DNA from: Dallia pectoralis
Taxonomy: Eukaryota > Chordata > Actinopteri > Esociformes > Umbridae
NCBI GenBank assembly: GCA_029465975.1
Contig: CM055761.1
Coordinates: forward strand, 8,296,529 to 8,360,528
DNA length: 64,000 nt
Direction of reading: 5' to 3'
Part shown: positions 25,905-38,100 of the stretch, in pieces
Layout of the letters: each line of letters starts with the position of its first letter
Position numbering within the stretch: position 1 is the first letter of the stretch
Translations under genes and position numbers: made by a program
The notes under the pieces: model-generated
Told to the model about the DNA's origin: nothing
Databases searched by the model: none
Seen by the model: the letters and a program-made list of their open reading frames with translations, nothing else

Positions 25905-26006
25905 GCCATTCTATTGATGACGTCTGCCCTACGTCGAATTCTATTGATGACGTCTGACCTACGTCGAATTCTATTGATGACGTCTGACCTACGTCGAAAA
26001 CACGTG
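25905..26006 (+). promoter_or_regulatory. Triplicated CRE-like unit plus E-box upstream of dnttip2
   Basis: Three 30-bp units start at 25911, 25941 and 25971. Each contains TGATGACGTCTG, whose TGACGTC core is seven of the eight bases of the CREB/ATF consensus, and a second ACGTCG word. The block is followed directly by CACGTG (26001-26006), a Myc/USF-type E-box, 44 bases before the dnttip2 ATG. E-boxes are usual in promoters of ribosome-biogenesis genes. The sequence is direct; factor binding is inferred. Confidence 0.55.
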
Positions 26007-26049
26007 TAGCGGAAGCAGAAACACAGTGCGACGGGACTGTGTGTGCAAG

Positions 26050-29000
26050 ATGGTGGCTACTAGAAGAGGTGGACGCGTGTGCTCCCCAAGTCAAACCAAC
26101 TCGGACAAATCCGCTGGAGTTGTGGTAGGTTTATTTGCGTGATCGTGGGTACATATGTGTACGGTTCCGGTGCGTTGGTTACATATTTATTGCAGTTTGC
26201 GTAAGTTGATATACTGTCGGTCCTCACGTGGCAACCAGATAGCAAGCACCATAGTTAGCCTTGAATTATTATATCTAGATAGTAACATCTAGAATTACTA
26301 TGTGTAGAATTACTTAGTTTAGATGTTGCAGTATTTTTCAATGCAATGGTTGTGTTCGTCAGTGCTAGTATCGCCGACATGTAAACTATTTCAAATTGGT
26401 CCTGGAGAACTTGGATGTTCTTGGCGAGTTTGTTTTTCTTCAGCTCACTGAAACATAAAATGAGTTCACGAATTACAGTTTTATCATTGTTTAGCCGCTC
26501 CAATGTCATTATAACTACGTACATTCCGAATACATTAATTTGATATTACAAAAATAATCCTATAGTTGTATATGTTTATGCTAAAGATGTTTGCATACAA
26601 ATTGTTCTTAAACTCCTACGTATTTTAACGAAACGGCTGTAGTAATTTGTCTCGGACCATTGGCTCGCTTCTCCACAGGCCACTCCAGCAACTTCAACTC
26701 GGAGAACACGCAGGACTGCAACCCAGTATGAAGAGACCAGTGACTCTCAACATGAAGTTCTCTCTGAGGCCACTGGGAAGAGGAAGACCAGGATGTCCAA
26801 ACAAACTGTCTTTAGTAACCAGACAGACTCCACCCATGAAGCTGATGTGTCTGAGTCAGATTCCTGCTGTTCTGCTTTATCCGATACAGAGGCTGTTCCC
26901 AACACACGCATGGGCAGAGGAGCCCCATCGATGGATCAGCCTAACTTCCAGGAAGATGAGGTGACAAAGGAAGACTCATGCATCTCTCCTGGGTCTGTGT
27001 CAAGTGAACAAAATACTTGCAGGGCCACCAGAAGTTTAAGGAAGTCCCGCAGGTCAGTTCTGTCTGCGTCCATGGTGACTGACTCCCCGACCAGAGTGAC
27101 CAGAAGCACACAAAGGGCGGCTGTGTCTAGCAACCAGTGTTCAAAGTCTCAGAGCGAAGAAGCAGAGCTCTCAGACTCTGGGTCATGTGCCTCGGGTGCT
27201 CTGACCACCACGGTACGCAGATCCACTCGAGCCCGGAAGGGTGGGCTTGTCAAGGTGATCCCAATGCAGTTAGAGGAAGCCAGCGACGGCTCCAAACCAC
27301 GCAGGGAGAACCAGTCCAAATCATTTTCCTGTGACTCCCAGACCTGCGACTCTGATGGCTTTGAGTCAGGGCCTTGCCCGACTCCCAGAAGGTCGACTCG
27401 CAAGAGGAAGGAGCCTAAACAAACAGGCACCGCCGTAACAGACTCTGAGTCGGACCTGACTGATGCATACACCCAGATAGGGAGTCCTTTGTCCATGTTG
27501 GGCAGGGGCACCAGATCCAACAGCAGTTCCCAGGCAACACCAGCTACCCGGGCGACGGCCAAGGCCCAAGACGTACTAGTTGAGAGAGCTTTAACCCAAT
27601 CTTCTACGGTAACTGTTACTAGAATAGCTGAGGAGAGCATATTGTCAGACGATTTAAATTTAGAGGACACAGTCAATGCCGTTTCAGACCTCTCTGTGAT
27701 AGAAGTATGTGAAGAAGACAGGACGCTGACCCTGGACGATGAGGACCTAGTCAACGTTGAACCACAGGCTTCCCAAGAAGCCGCACCGGGTCAAGAGGTC
27801 AGCGGAGGACCGATAGCCATTCAGGATGCAGAGATGCCAGAGGCCTCTTGTGTACATGGCTTCACCGAGAAAACTACAAGTGACGAGACCAATACGTCTG
27901 ATGTCTCTACTCAAGAAAACATCCCACATGATGATGTGAAAGCCGATTGGGAAGGTAACCCGACGGTCTGTGATAGCGCTGATGCCGAGAAGGCTGAAGC
28001 CATTTGTGTGCCTGCAGTAGAAGCGGAGAACCAGCAGAGGGAGCTGTCCGCCAAGGCTGGAGCAGATGTGGTCGACCCAGCAGTGGTCGAATCATGTGAG
28101 ATGATGATGCCGGTTTATTGTCACGTCCCCCTTAATAAACCTGTGACTGTAACTACATGTGAACCGCCAATGGCCCCTGTCATTGTGGTGACTGAAGAGG
28201 GGAAGGAGGTAACAGCCATGGAGGTAGAGGTGAACTCCCAGACCGCAGTGCCAAGCACGGAGGGTATTGATGCGATCCAAACGGCTGACGGTGACAATGC
28301 CCCTCGCACCACAGAGCCTGTTGTGGTGACTTCCAGACAGAACCCGAAGGTCTGTCTACCTGCAGATACGGTGCTCAGAGACCCTATCGTTATAAAGAAA
28401 CCGGGCTTTATCAGTCTACTGGAGAGTAGTGAGGATGAAAGTATGGAGAGTTCTGATGAGGACGAAGGGGACCAGAGGGAAAGACGGGGCTCTGATGTGG
28501 AAAGGGAAGCTGCCTGTGAAGAGGATGAGGCCGGCCCATCCGGATCCCCTGCTGCTGCCGTTCAGTCTGTGGCTTTAAACCATGACCTATTTGTCATAGA
28601 CACCCAGCCGGGCCCTCAGTCTGGTGAACAGTACTACGTGGACAAGCAGGGAAAGTCGCCCAGAGATGGAGAGATGGTGGCTATAGACGAGCTTGATGAG
28701 GACGAATTTGTCGACGAGGAAGCCAGTGGCGATGATGACGAAGATTTCGAAGTCCTTTTCACGCGCAGGAATCCCAGATTGTAAGTCAGTTTCTGTCATG
28801 TTTTTATTTTAGTTTATTTTAGTTCAGCTCCCGCTCTACTATGCCATCTTGTAGAAGGAATTTGGTCTTTTATTTCAATAGAGCTATTAACTCCGTATAT
28901 ATCAATGCCAGCAAACCAAGCATATAAAGACTGAGTTTTCATTAACATATCAAGAGTAAACCAGGGCCTAGACAATGCTGCTTCTGCCTGGTAATTATTT

Positions 29001-30203
29001 TTGGAAATCTGTTATAGGAAAGAGCTGTCCAGCTGTATTGACCCAGGCCTTGGAGTAAAGGAGCTCGGGGGATTATACATCAATTTCGATGGCAGCAAAT
29101 CAAAGACTGTCTCTAACTCACTGCGAAAACTGAAGGAACAGAAGAGCCAAGATGAGGTAAATAACTTTAATTGATTTTGTTTGAAGGTGATATATAGTGT
29201 AGAATTGGTAATGAAATGTGAAGTTATGCACGGCTTGGGTCATTCAATAATGAAAGGTGAAGTTCTCCATGCAATTTCAAACCTGACTTCTTCCACTGAA
29301 CGTTCTGACTGCTCTGAATGTTTTCTTCTCTTTTGACAGTTGATGAAGAAGAGCGTCATTGGCCCAGAGTTTGAGAAAAAGGATGCGGTGCCTCCATACA
29401 TGGAGTCTAAACACAATGCTAAACTAAAGCGCAAAGTATGTACAAGTTTTCACATGTTTATTCATTAAAAATAAATGGAGACCAGGGCTGTTTGACTACA
29501 TGCTGTCACTGTTTGGCTTCTCTAATTGCATTTTCATTATTGACATTTCCTGCTTGTTTTGTCATGTTCAGGAGGAGCGGGAGAAGACAACCGGTACTGG
29601 CTGGTTTAACATGAGGGCTCCTGAAATGACGGAGGAATTGAAGGGTGACCTCAAAGCACTGAAAATGCGTGGCGCAATGGACCCAAAGAGGTTTTACAAG
29701 AAGAATGACCGAGATGGTTTCCCTAAGTACTTCCAGGTCACTAAGCATCTAATATTTAACTGGTCTTGTGTGCTATCTTGTGAATGCTACTACTTGTAGT
29801 ACCGTTTGTTTTTAGTCAACTGTAATTTTTCTTTGTGTTTGCATGTCTATTTGGCACAGGTTGCTACAGTAGTAGACAACCCTGTGGACTTCTATCATTC
29901 CCGTTTGCCGAAGAAAGAAAGGAAAAGGACCATTGTGGAGGAGTTGCTTGCTGATGCAGAGTTCAGACAGTATGTTTTAGTTTTCATTAATGATGTACAG
30001 TAATATGTTCAAAAAAGAGATTGTTTTGCAATTTGGTTATTGGAACATGCTAAAATTTCATTGAAATCAAATACATGAACTATTTTCTCTATTTTAACAG
30101 CAACAACAAGAAGAAATTCAAACAGATCATGACTGAACAAGCTGCGATGAATGCTGGCAAGAAGAATAAGAACAAGAAGTTCAAAAAGCAAAAGCAAAAG
30201 TAG
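26050..30203 (+). CDS. dnttip2: Deoxynucleotidyltransferase terminal-interacting protein 2 (TdIF2), Fcf2 domain
   Basis: Nucleolar protein. The C-terminal Fcf2 domain is the homologue of yeast Fcf2, needed for early 18S pre-rRNA cleavages; mammalian DNTTIP2 also binds terminal transferase and chromatin. Seven coding exons: 26050-26124, 26679-28780, 29018-29156, 29340-29435, 29572-29736, 29860-29969, 30101-30203. The product is 929 residues, longer than human (about 756), mostly because exon 2 is 2.1 kb and encodes a disordered, Ser/Asp/Glu-rich region. Basic RRSTR-type motifs occur near residues 203 and 263, and an acidic run (SSEDESMESSDEDEGD) near 610. Fcf2 domain landmarks: TGTGWFNMRAPEMTEELKGD, LKALKMRGAMDPKRFYKK, KYFQVATVVDNPVDFYHSRL and ERKRTIVEELLADAEFR. 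The tail is Lys-rich (nucleolar type). ATTAAA is at 30285-30290. Confidence 0.94.
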
Positions 30204-30299
30204 AAATTGATTGACTCTTATATAGAATGTGATCATTGGCAGAATTGAGTGATTGCCTGTTCATTTTTGAATGAAAACCAGAAAATTAAACAATACATG

Positions 30300-32130
30300 G
30301 TGGAGCTTTTTGTTTTTAATGCATACGAGTCACACCAAACAAACTATGTATGATACAGTTTTGAATTAAGGGTTTTTATTTATGCATATCCATTATCTTA
30401 TCCTGTAATAATGTTTTCCGGGTTAGGTACTGTTTTGGTAAACCTGATGTGAGCAAAAGAAGGAATTACTATGGAAGTCAAGATACCACTTTTTAATGTC
30501 TGTTAAGGATACTGCAACTTTGTCTTTTCCCCTATTTTAAACTAATCTTTTAATAATACATTTAATTTTATGCCGTTTGCTTAACTTAACCATCTAATAT
30601 CATGTTCAAGCCAGCTCTGTTCTCCTGACATGTGTTGCTTGTCTTGGGACACATCTTTCTTTACGGCATGCTGCTCAATGCATTTACATCACAGGCTATT
30701 AGATCGTATTAAATAATCTTTTGTGCGATATCTGATCCTGTGTTTTTGGTCAGTATTGTACCAGCTTTGATACCAGGTATAACTCAAACTTCTTTAAGTG
30801 AAGTATATCCATAAAGGGGTGGTGATGTCTGTTCAAGTCAAATTACTAAAATGAGAGTAATATAACCAATGACACAGTTCAAGCATTCCGTTTGATGAGA
30901 AAATGTCTGAAAACTCAACTTCCCAATGTTTTTAATGAATATAGACCAGATTGAACCAGAGGTCTATTTGGCTTTGGCTCCATCCCAGGATGCCAATTGA
31001 GTTGGCGCAACTACTTGCTGCATTTTGCCTAAAGGGAGTGTGTTTTACTATAGCCGTCTTCTCTGTCACCCTCCCATTATCTGTGTACATTTGCTGGAAC
31101 ATCAAACACATTTTCTTGTCTCTGTCAGTGCAAATCCGCATACAAAGAGATCAAATGAATTAACATCTGCTCATGCAATTTCTACCCAACAAATATTGCT
31201 GCCAGCCAGCCTCCTGTTGGCTCAGTGGGTATTGTGCCCAGCAGCTCCAGTGCTCTACTGGGCGCTTGACACATGGAATGGAAAAGGTGACACTTGAGAA
31301 CTGCACTATCAAGTCCTCTGTCCAGGTGGCCCATTCTCTGTCTAAACCACAGGTGGTAGAACCACTGGAGCTCATCCCATCACCAGTCTAGACAACAGAC
31401 CAGTAACAAAATATATTGCCGCCAGCAGGAGGGAAAACTTGAAGAAATTAAAACCATTTTTATTAGCGTTTATTTATATCTTGCACGTCAGGGATTTAAG
31501 TTATCCATTGAGACAGGAAATAATTGTACTTTTAATGTTTGTCTCCTTTTAAGTACAGTTATTGAATTTGGAGTATAAAAGTCATACACGTATGCTTATC
31601 ATGTGAGTCGTGTAACTTGTCTAATCACATAAATACTACAATGGAAATGCTGTTTGACAATGTTTTGGTAATAGTACCGTATTCTGCAGTCTAAGCATCT
31701 CTTCATCGTACAGCAATACCTATTTGGAGCTCAGTCATGTGAATGTACTATGCAGCACTGATATAAATACAGTCACTTTATTTTTGCTACCCACGCGCGA
31801 AGATAAGCAATGCCAATTAAATCTAGTCTGACACAAGGCTCTTTTAATTTAACATGATTTTCAATATATTGATTATTTATCAGACATTGGTTTTCAAGGA
31901 AAATAGCTAAATGACACGTCTCAAATAACTGTCAGCTTTGTTTTCAGTACTTCATTGCACCACGACTAAGATGTTTCATATCCTTCATTTTTGGCCTAAA
32001 TATTCTGGTTCTGGGTTAAGTCCTAAAACCGCTAGATATTTACAAGGCCCCAGAAAACAAAATAGACCCATGACATTTGTGAACCGTGCCAAGTTCTAGA
32101 GTAGGTTTGGGTTTGTTTGTTGTGCTAATA
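30300..32130. other. Convergent intergenic region dnttip2/spata6
   Basis: About 1.8 kb between the dnttip2 polyadenylation signal and the spata6 stop. It should include the spata6 3' untranslated region; a minus-strand AATAAA lies at 31777-31782. Short open frames near 31000-31390 resemble nothing known. Confidence 0.5.
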
Positions 32131-32133
32131 TGT

Positions 32134-35100
32134 TTAGGTCACTGTAGATCTGACAGCGCTGGAAGCCCTTCTGTACATGTTCTTATAGATGTGTCCCAGG
32201 CTTTCCTCAAACACAGCCCTGTGGGGTTTCCCTGTGTAGCTGGCAGCCTGGCTGCTCCAGAACATCCCGTTGTCCAGATGGACAGATGCCTCTCCCAGTG
32301 ACACTCTGCAGCGACAGACACCAGAAAAAGCATCAGGTCAAGGACACAACAGTACAACTAATCAAAATGGCACTGTGGTGCTAAATTGGGTCCCTGACGA
32401 TTGTGTTGTATTTCACATGTCATTAAAACGACTCACTTTCACATTTAGAATTTAATGGCTGAGGTAGGTTTGAATTTTTTATTTTTTTGCCAACGTCCAA
32501 CACTGCATCTTGAATACATGTAATTTATTTATTGTTAATACAAAACCTATAATCAAATCAATGGAAACCAGCTTTTTGTGATTATTAAGTCGCTTACCTG
32601 TCCTGGAAGATCTGGCCGTTACATGAGTCTTCATGTGAAAGCTGAGGTCTTGGTTTGGTCCAACACACATCCTTGTCCTATAAAAGCAAGAACAGGGAAC
32701 ATGGATAAGCTATTTCTATTTAATTGATGCCACATTATTTAAAGTACATGTGTGCATCATTCCAATATTCCTGAACAAATGGCTCAATTATGACATTTTG
32801 GCGCTGCAACAGGATATTGAAATTTGTAGCTAAGACGTGTGGAACTAAAGACCCACCCTCAACAAACACATTCTGCCCCATGAACCACAAGGAAGATATT
32901 TTCACTAGAACCACAGGTTTAACAATTGGTCCCAAATGTGTTGTCGCAAACTTTGTTGATAGTCCAACCTGGCAACGTTTGCCACCATACCATAGAGCTA
33001 GTCTAGCTGAGCTGATCATTCTGGGGTTTCCTCAAATTAATTTATTCATTGCCTCTGTCGTCGTTGGATCTTTAGAACAAGTTAAGTGCTGGTGATAAAC
33101 GACTGTCCTTTTCCCACCGCTTGAAAGCAAATACCGTTTAGAATGTATCGCATAAAAAATGCATGGTGGATGGTGAGCAAGTTGTTTATGGCACACACAA
33201 TAAAAATGTCTGTTTAAAAAACTGTGCAATTATATCAGTATAACATATTGAGCAAATATATCATACCCCAATATTTTAGACAGTAATTTTTGTTAATCTC
33301 CAAACACTGTATTGTTCCCAACCCAACTGTGAATGACATTAACAAATTAATTAATCGTCAACACATTTAAAAACACATAGCAACGTTTGTTATAATTCTA
33401 AATATTGTATTTTTGGCACTTTGGGTTTGATTTAATTCACTTTAAATAAATCCCTTTAAGTCATTCCTTTGAATTATGTGTGGATTAGGCATTTCTTTCT
33501 CTTTGAGCTCTGCTTCAGCCATCTAGCTGTTGGCGCCATGCTGAGGCTCCTTGGTACCTTCTCCTCTTTTTTGTTCTCCGAAAGATGAGCCCTTAACAGC
33601 AGCTTACTGCCTGAAGATCTTCCACCCACAGAACCCTGTCTTCTTTTTATTTCAGAGCGGATTTCAGACAGCTTTAGAGTAATTAAACAGCTTTCTCTTT
33701 GGTTTTGCCATCAGGACATTTCCAACTGCAAAAGGTCGGAGGCAATGCGTATTTTTTTTATCACAACACCTGCCAACAGGCCTGCTTTCTTCTTTTGCGA
33801 CAAACTAAAACGGGTACTTCAAGAAAATGAAAATCCGGGAACAAAAGCGAACACAGGGTCAGAGGAAGTTCGGTTAACTTAATAATTGAAATCAAAACGT
33901 GCTTTGACAAAGATTTAGCACAGAACAAACACTCAGACAAATGTCTGCCAAGTCTAATAGTACGAATGGGGATTGTATTATGTTAAGAGATCAAGATCAG
34001 CCGGGGTTTTGTCTACCTTCAATTGTAATAGGTTACTCACAAGGTGTTGTTTACTGACAGTTCCATGAGTGTGGAGAATCTTCTGGACTCGATTATGGAT
34101 CTCCTCAGATGGACTTAATGCACTGTGGAACCTAGAATAAAGACATCCAACTCACATCACATTTTCACCATTCAGTTACACAACCAACAAATATCTGTCA
34201 CTCAAAAAACAAAGATGCTTCGATTTCATACAGTACTCATTTTATCCACTAGTGGGTGCTCCATCCTAATGAAAAACATGGGATAAAAATAACAAACGGA
34301 TCTAACAGGCATAAAACATATAAATAACCATTGTTAAGCTTTCAGAGACTTGGTATACAGGATGCTCCTAAACTACTTTAGTTCTCCACTCTTGAGGTAA
34401 ATATTAGTTTTCAACTCTGAATCGGTTCGGTGCATCTCAATTGGTATATCATGGTGTTTGCCTGAGTAGTTAGTTTGAGTACTAACACCACGGTTACCAC
34501 CAGATTTACCACCTCAATGTAACTTTCTGTATCTAAAATTGTGGGAGACTGAGTGTTCGATCATAAGTATTTATTTTTAAGATCATTTTAATGACTGTCT
34601 GCATGCTTTATTGGACAGGAAAGTGGTAATAGATTTTCTGAAAGGGTAGTGCGTAATATTGGAACCTATACTATAGCAGAACATGGCAGCAGCTTCGACC
34701 ACCAAACCACTCTAGACCAAATCCAGTGTCATTTCAATGGTGCTATTCCTGTCTATGAGTATAAAGACTTTTTATTACATGAATGGGCACAATGTCTGCA
34801 TTGGTAAGACAAGACAGACAAACACAGACAAAGTCAATGTTTAAGTCCAGTATTACTTTTCCATCCACATCTGATTGGTGAAAGTCTAACTGAATTGCCA
34901 TCTGATGGTGCTTTTTATCTTCAATTTGACAGATGTTCAAAGGCCAGACCAACGGAACATGAATAGACTGATGGAAAAGCGAATGATAGATGCCCACATT
35001 AACTTCTCTCTCGACCCCCAGACTTCCAGAAGATGTGCTCTTTTTCGCGTTGTCAGAATCAACAAAGCCGGGGCTTAATCTCAAACTCTGTGACTTCCGT

Positions 35101-38100
35101 CGTGTTTTCAATCAACAGAAGTATCATTTATTTCCAACAATTTACTTTACAGTTTAAAATTGTCTATTGATTTTAATGTTTACTTACAAACTTGAAAAAA
35201 GGAGGCGTGAGGAGCGAACAAACAAAGAAACATTTCTTGGTTTAGCTTTCAGCCGTTGCGATCAATGACAGGGTCCTTTCAGAATGTATTAGAGTGTTGC
35301 GTTGGGTCAAATGCAGCTGCTATCGCTAAAACACAATCAATACCTTTTCCCTTTTATTTTCTCCGAGACCATTTTTTCATTTAAGTAATGAACAAACATG
35401 ACAAGACAACAGATCCTGTAATTTGAAAGCAAGGGATATTCATCTTGGCTGTCGAGTGTAATCAAAATAAATATTAGACGGACACTGCCTGTTGTGTTTG
35501 GCCAGGCTCTCATGAGGTCAACAATTTGTCAATACTGTATAATTAGAAAATCACATAGGCAAGGTGCTTTTGCCCAGAATTCTTTCAACATCTTTCAGGC
35601 AAACACAGAAGCATGACAATGTCTAGTCAAACCCTGTCTTCCCCCTTTTATCTCAGCAGAGATAAGGCATGGAGATTGCAAGCTAAAAAAGACAGCTAAC
35701 GATGACACACAGATATTGTCATTGGCGAACATCTGCGGAGACCACTTCAGGGACAGCAGAGACAAAATACAAAGTCATTAGCAGGGACTAATTGTGCTCT
35801 ATACCGTCAAACTTCATCTCAGGAGGTTGGCTGTGTGGGAAACTCAACTAGCAAAAACCCCAGAGGGGGGAGAGAACAGAGACAAATGTTGAACAGTGTT
35901 CCTGGAAGGGGGTGGTTTGTTACCTCTCTCTGAGGGAGGAGCGGCTGAGCAGGGGACTGTGCTGGAGTGTCCTACGGCCATCTGCAGGGCTTGAGCATTG
36001 GGCTGCCATGGCTGACCCGGCCAGCCTGACTGGGGTACTAGACGACTTCCCTGAGGACTTCTGGGTTTAGACACCCAGAACATAGACAGAAAAAAGCATT
36101 GATTTGCAGTATATACATACAATATTTTAATTGTATTCCCATTCAATAAAATAAACATTGTATAATTTCCCCATCAAAGATCAGATGCTTCTTGAAGTCG
36201 GCACCACTAACAGTTAGGAACGAATTAGGGATATTACTTAAAACATACACAAATGTTACTTACTCGAACTGGCCTGTAGCTGCCAAAGAGTGAAGAATCT
36301 AACAAAAGGGAAAACAAGGCTGTACTACACACTGCACATGTGGTAAGGTGCAAAACATTCTTTAAAAGATAAATATGAAATGTTAAGTATTTAAGAAAAA
36401 AAGCTAAATGCATCCACCGACATAGATATTACCACTCATAACGGACTCACTGCCCGACAGATCTGCAGCCAAGCTGGTGGACCTGCTGTGGGGAACGTTG
36501 TTTCTAATGGAGGAGAGACGAGGAGTCTCCAACGTGGAGGCATTCGGAGTCCGGGAGACCTGAAGCAGATTAAAGATAGAACAATCAGCTGAAGTCAGTC
36601 ATTATCCGGATAATGGAAGTGCTAAGCAGCACGTCATGGGCCTAATTTCTCCAGCTATATTTATCGTCCGTCTCAGAGTTAATTACTTAATATAAGGACT
36701 ATACAGTCCCTGACAAAAGTCTTGTCGCTTGTGTACAAATTGACCTGAAGTGCCGCTGAAATATATTTCTAATCAAGATGTTTTTACAAGAAATGGCTCA
36801 TTTTAATCCCAACAGCTTTTGTAATAATGTTTCAGTGCAAAATTAAACTGTCAAAAAGTATTCTAATATTCACAGCTTGGTAAAGCCCATTGAGTCAATT
36901 TTTGCAAAGACATAAGTGTTGTCGCCTTGTCATATGAGCTTCACCTGTGACTAATAATGGATCAATTAGGTCTCAGGTGTGTATAAAAACAACCCCAGTA
37001 CACTAGACCTTCACATCAACTGCAACTAGACCTCTGCAAACATGCCTAAGATTCACCCTGAGACTAAAGTTTTGATTATGAAGAGGCTGAAGACCAGATC
37101 CACTGCTGATGTGGCAGACACCTTCAATGTGTCTCAGCGTCAAGTACAGAGGATAAAAAAAACATCTGAAGACACTGGAGACGTTTTTGACAAGCCCAGG
37201 TCAGGCAGACCCCTCAAGACAACTGCTGGAGAGGATCGTTTGTTGGCTCGAAAATCCAAGGCCAGCCCATTTTCCACTGCAGCAGAGCTCCATGAGACCT
37301 GGGCACCTGAAGTCCCTGTTTCAACCAGAACAGTTTGTCGGATTCTGTCTCAAAATGGCCTCCATGGTCGAATCAGTGCCCAGAAGCCAGCCCTAAACAA
37401 AAGACAATTGAAAAACCGTGTTGCATTTCCAAGGCCCACAGCCTCCTAAAAGGATGGACGCTGGAAAAGTGGAAGAAGGTGGATTTTTCAGATGAATCTT
37501 CTGTTGAATTACACCACAGTCACCGCAAATATTGCAGGACACCTACTGGAGCCCGCATGGATCCGAGATTCACCCAGAAAACAATTTTGGTGGCGGAAAA
37601 ATCATGGTCTGGGGTTACTTCCAGTATGGGGGTGTGCAAGAGATCTGCAGGGTGGAAGGCAACATCAATAGTCTAAAATACCAAGAAATCTTAGCTACCT
37701 ATTATATTCCCATCCATAAAATAGGACAAATTCTGCAGCAGGATGTTGCACCATCACATACTTCCATCTCCACATCAAAGTTCCTCAAGGTGAAGAAGAT
37801 CAAGATGCTCCAGGATTGGCCAGCCCAGTCACCAGACATAAACATCATTGAGCGTATGTGGGGTAGGATGAAAGAGGAAGCATGGAAGACGAAACCAAAG
37901 TATATTGATGAACTCTGGGAGGCATGCAAGACTGCTTTCTTTGCTATTCCTGATGACTTCATCAATAAATTGTATGCATCCTTGCCAAACCGCATGGATG
38001 CAGTCCTTCAAGCTCATGGAAGTCATACAAGATATTCAATTTGGACCTCACAGCACCACTACTTAATTTGCTGACATATTTTTGTATTTGCAGTAAATGT

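Noticed and set aside
33474..33671. Minus-strand open stretch considered as a spata6 terminal exon
   Set aside because: The real last exons (32598-32677 and 32134-32305) have good splice sites and the conserved C-terminus, and connect without it.
34743..35111. Minus-strand 122-codon open frame inside spata6, first considered as an exon
   Set aside because: Exon 35924-36060 joins exon 34041-34131 directly in frame and recreates the conserved SSLRERFHS junction. The open frame has no phase-compatible donor.
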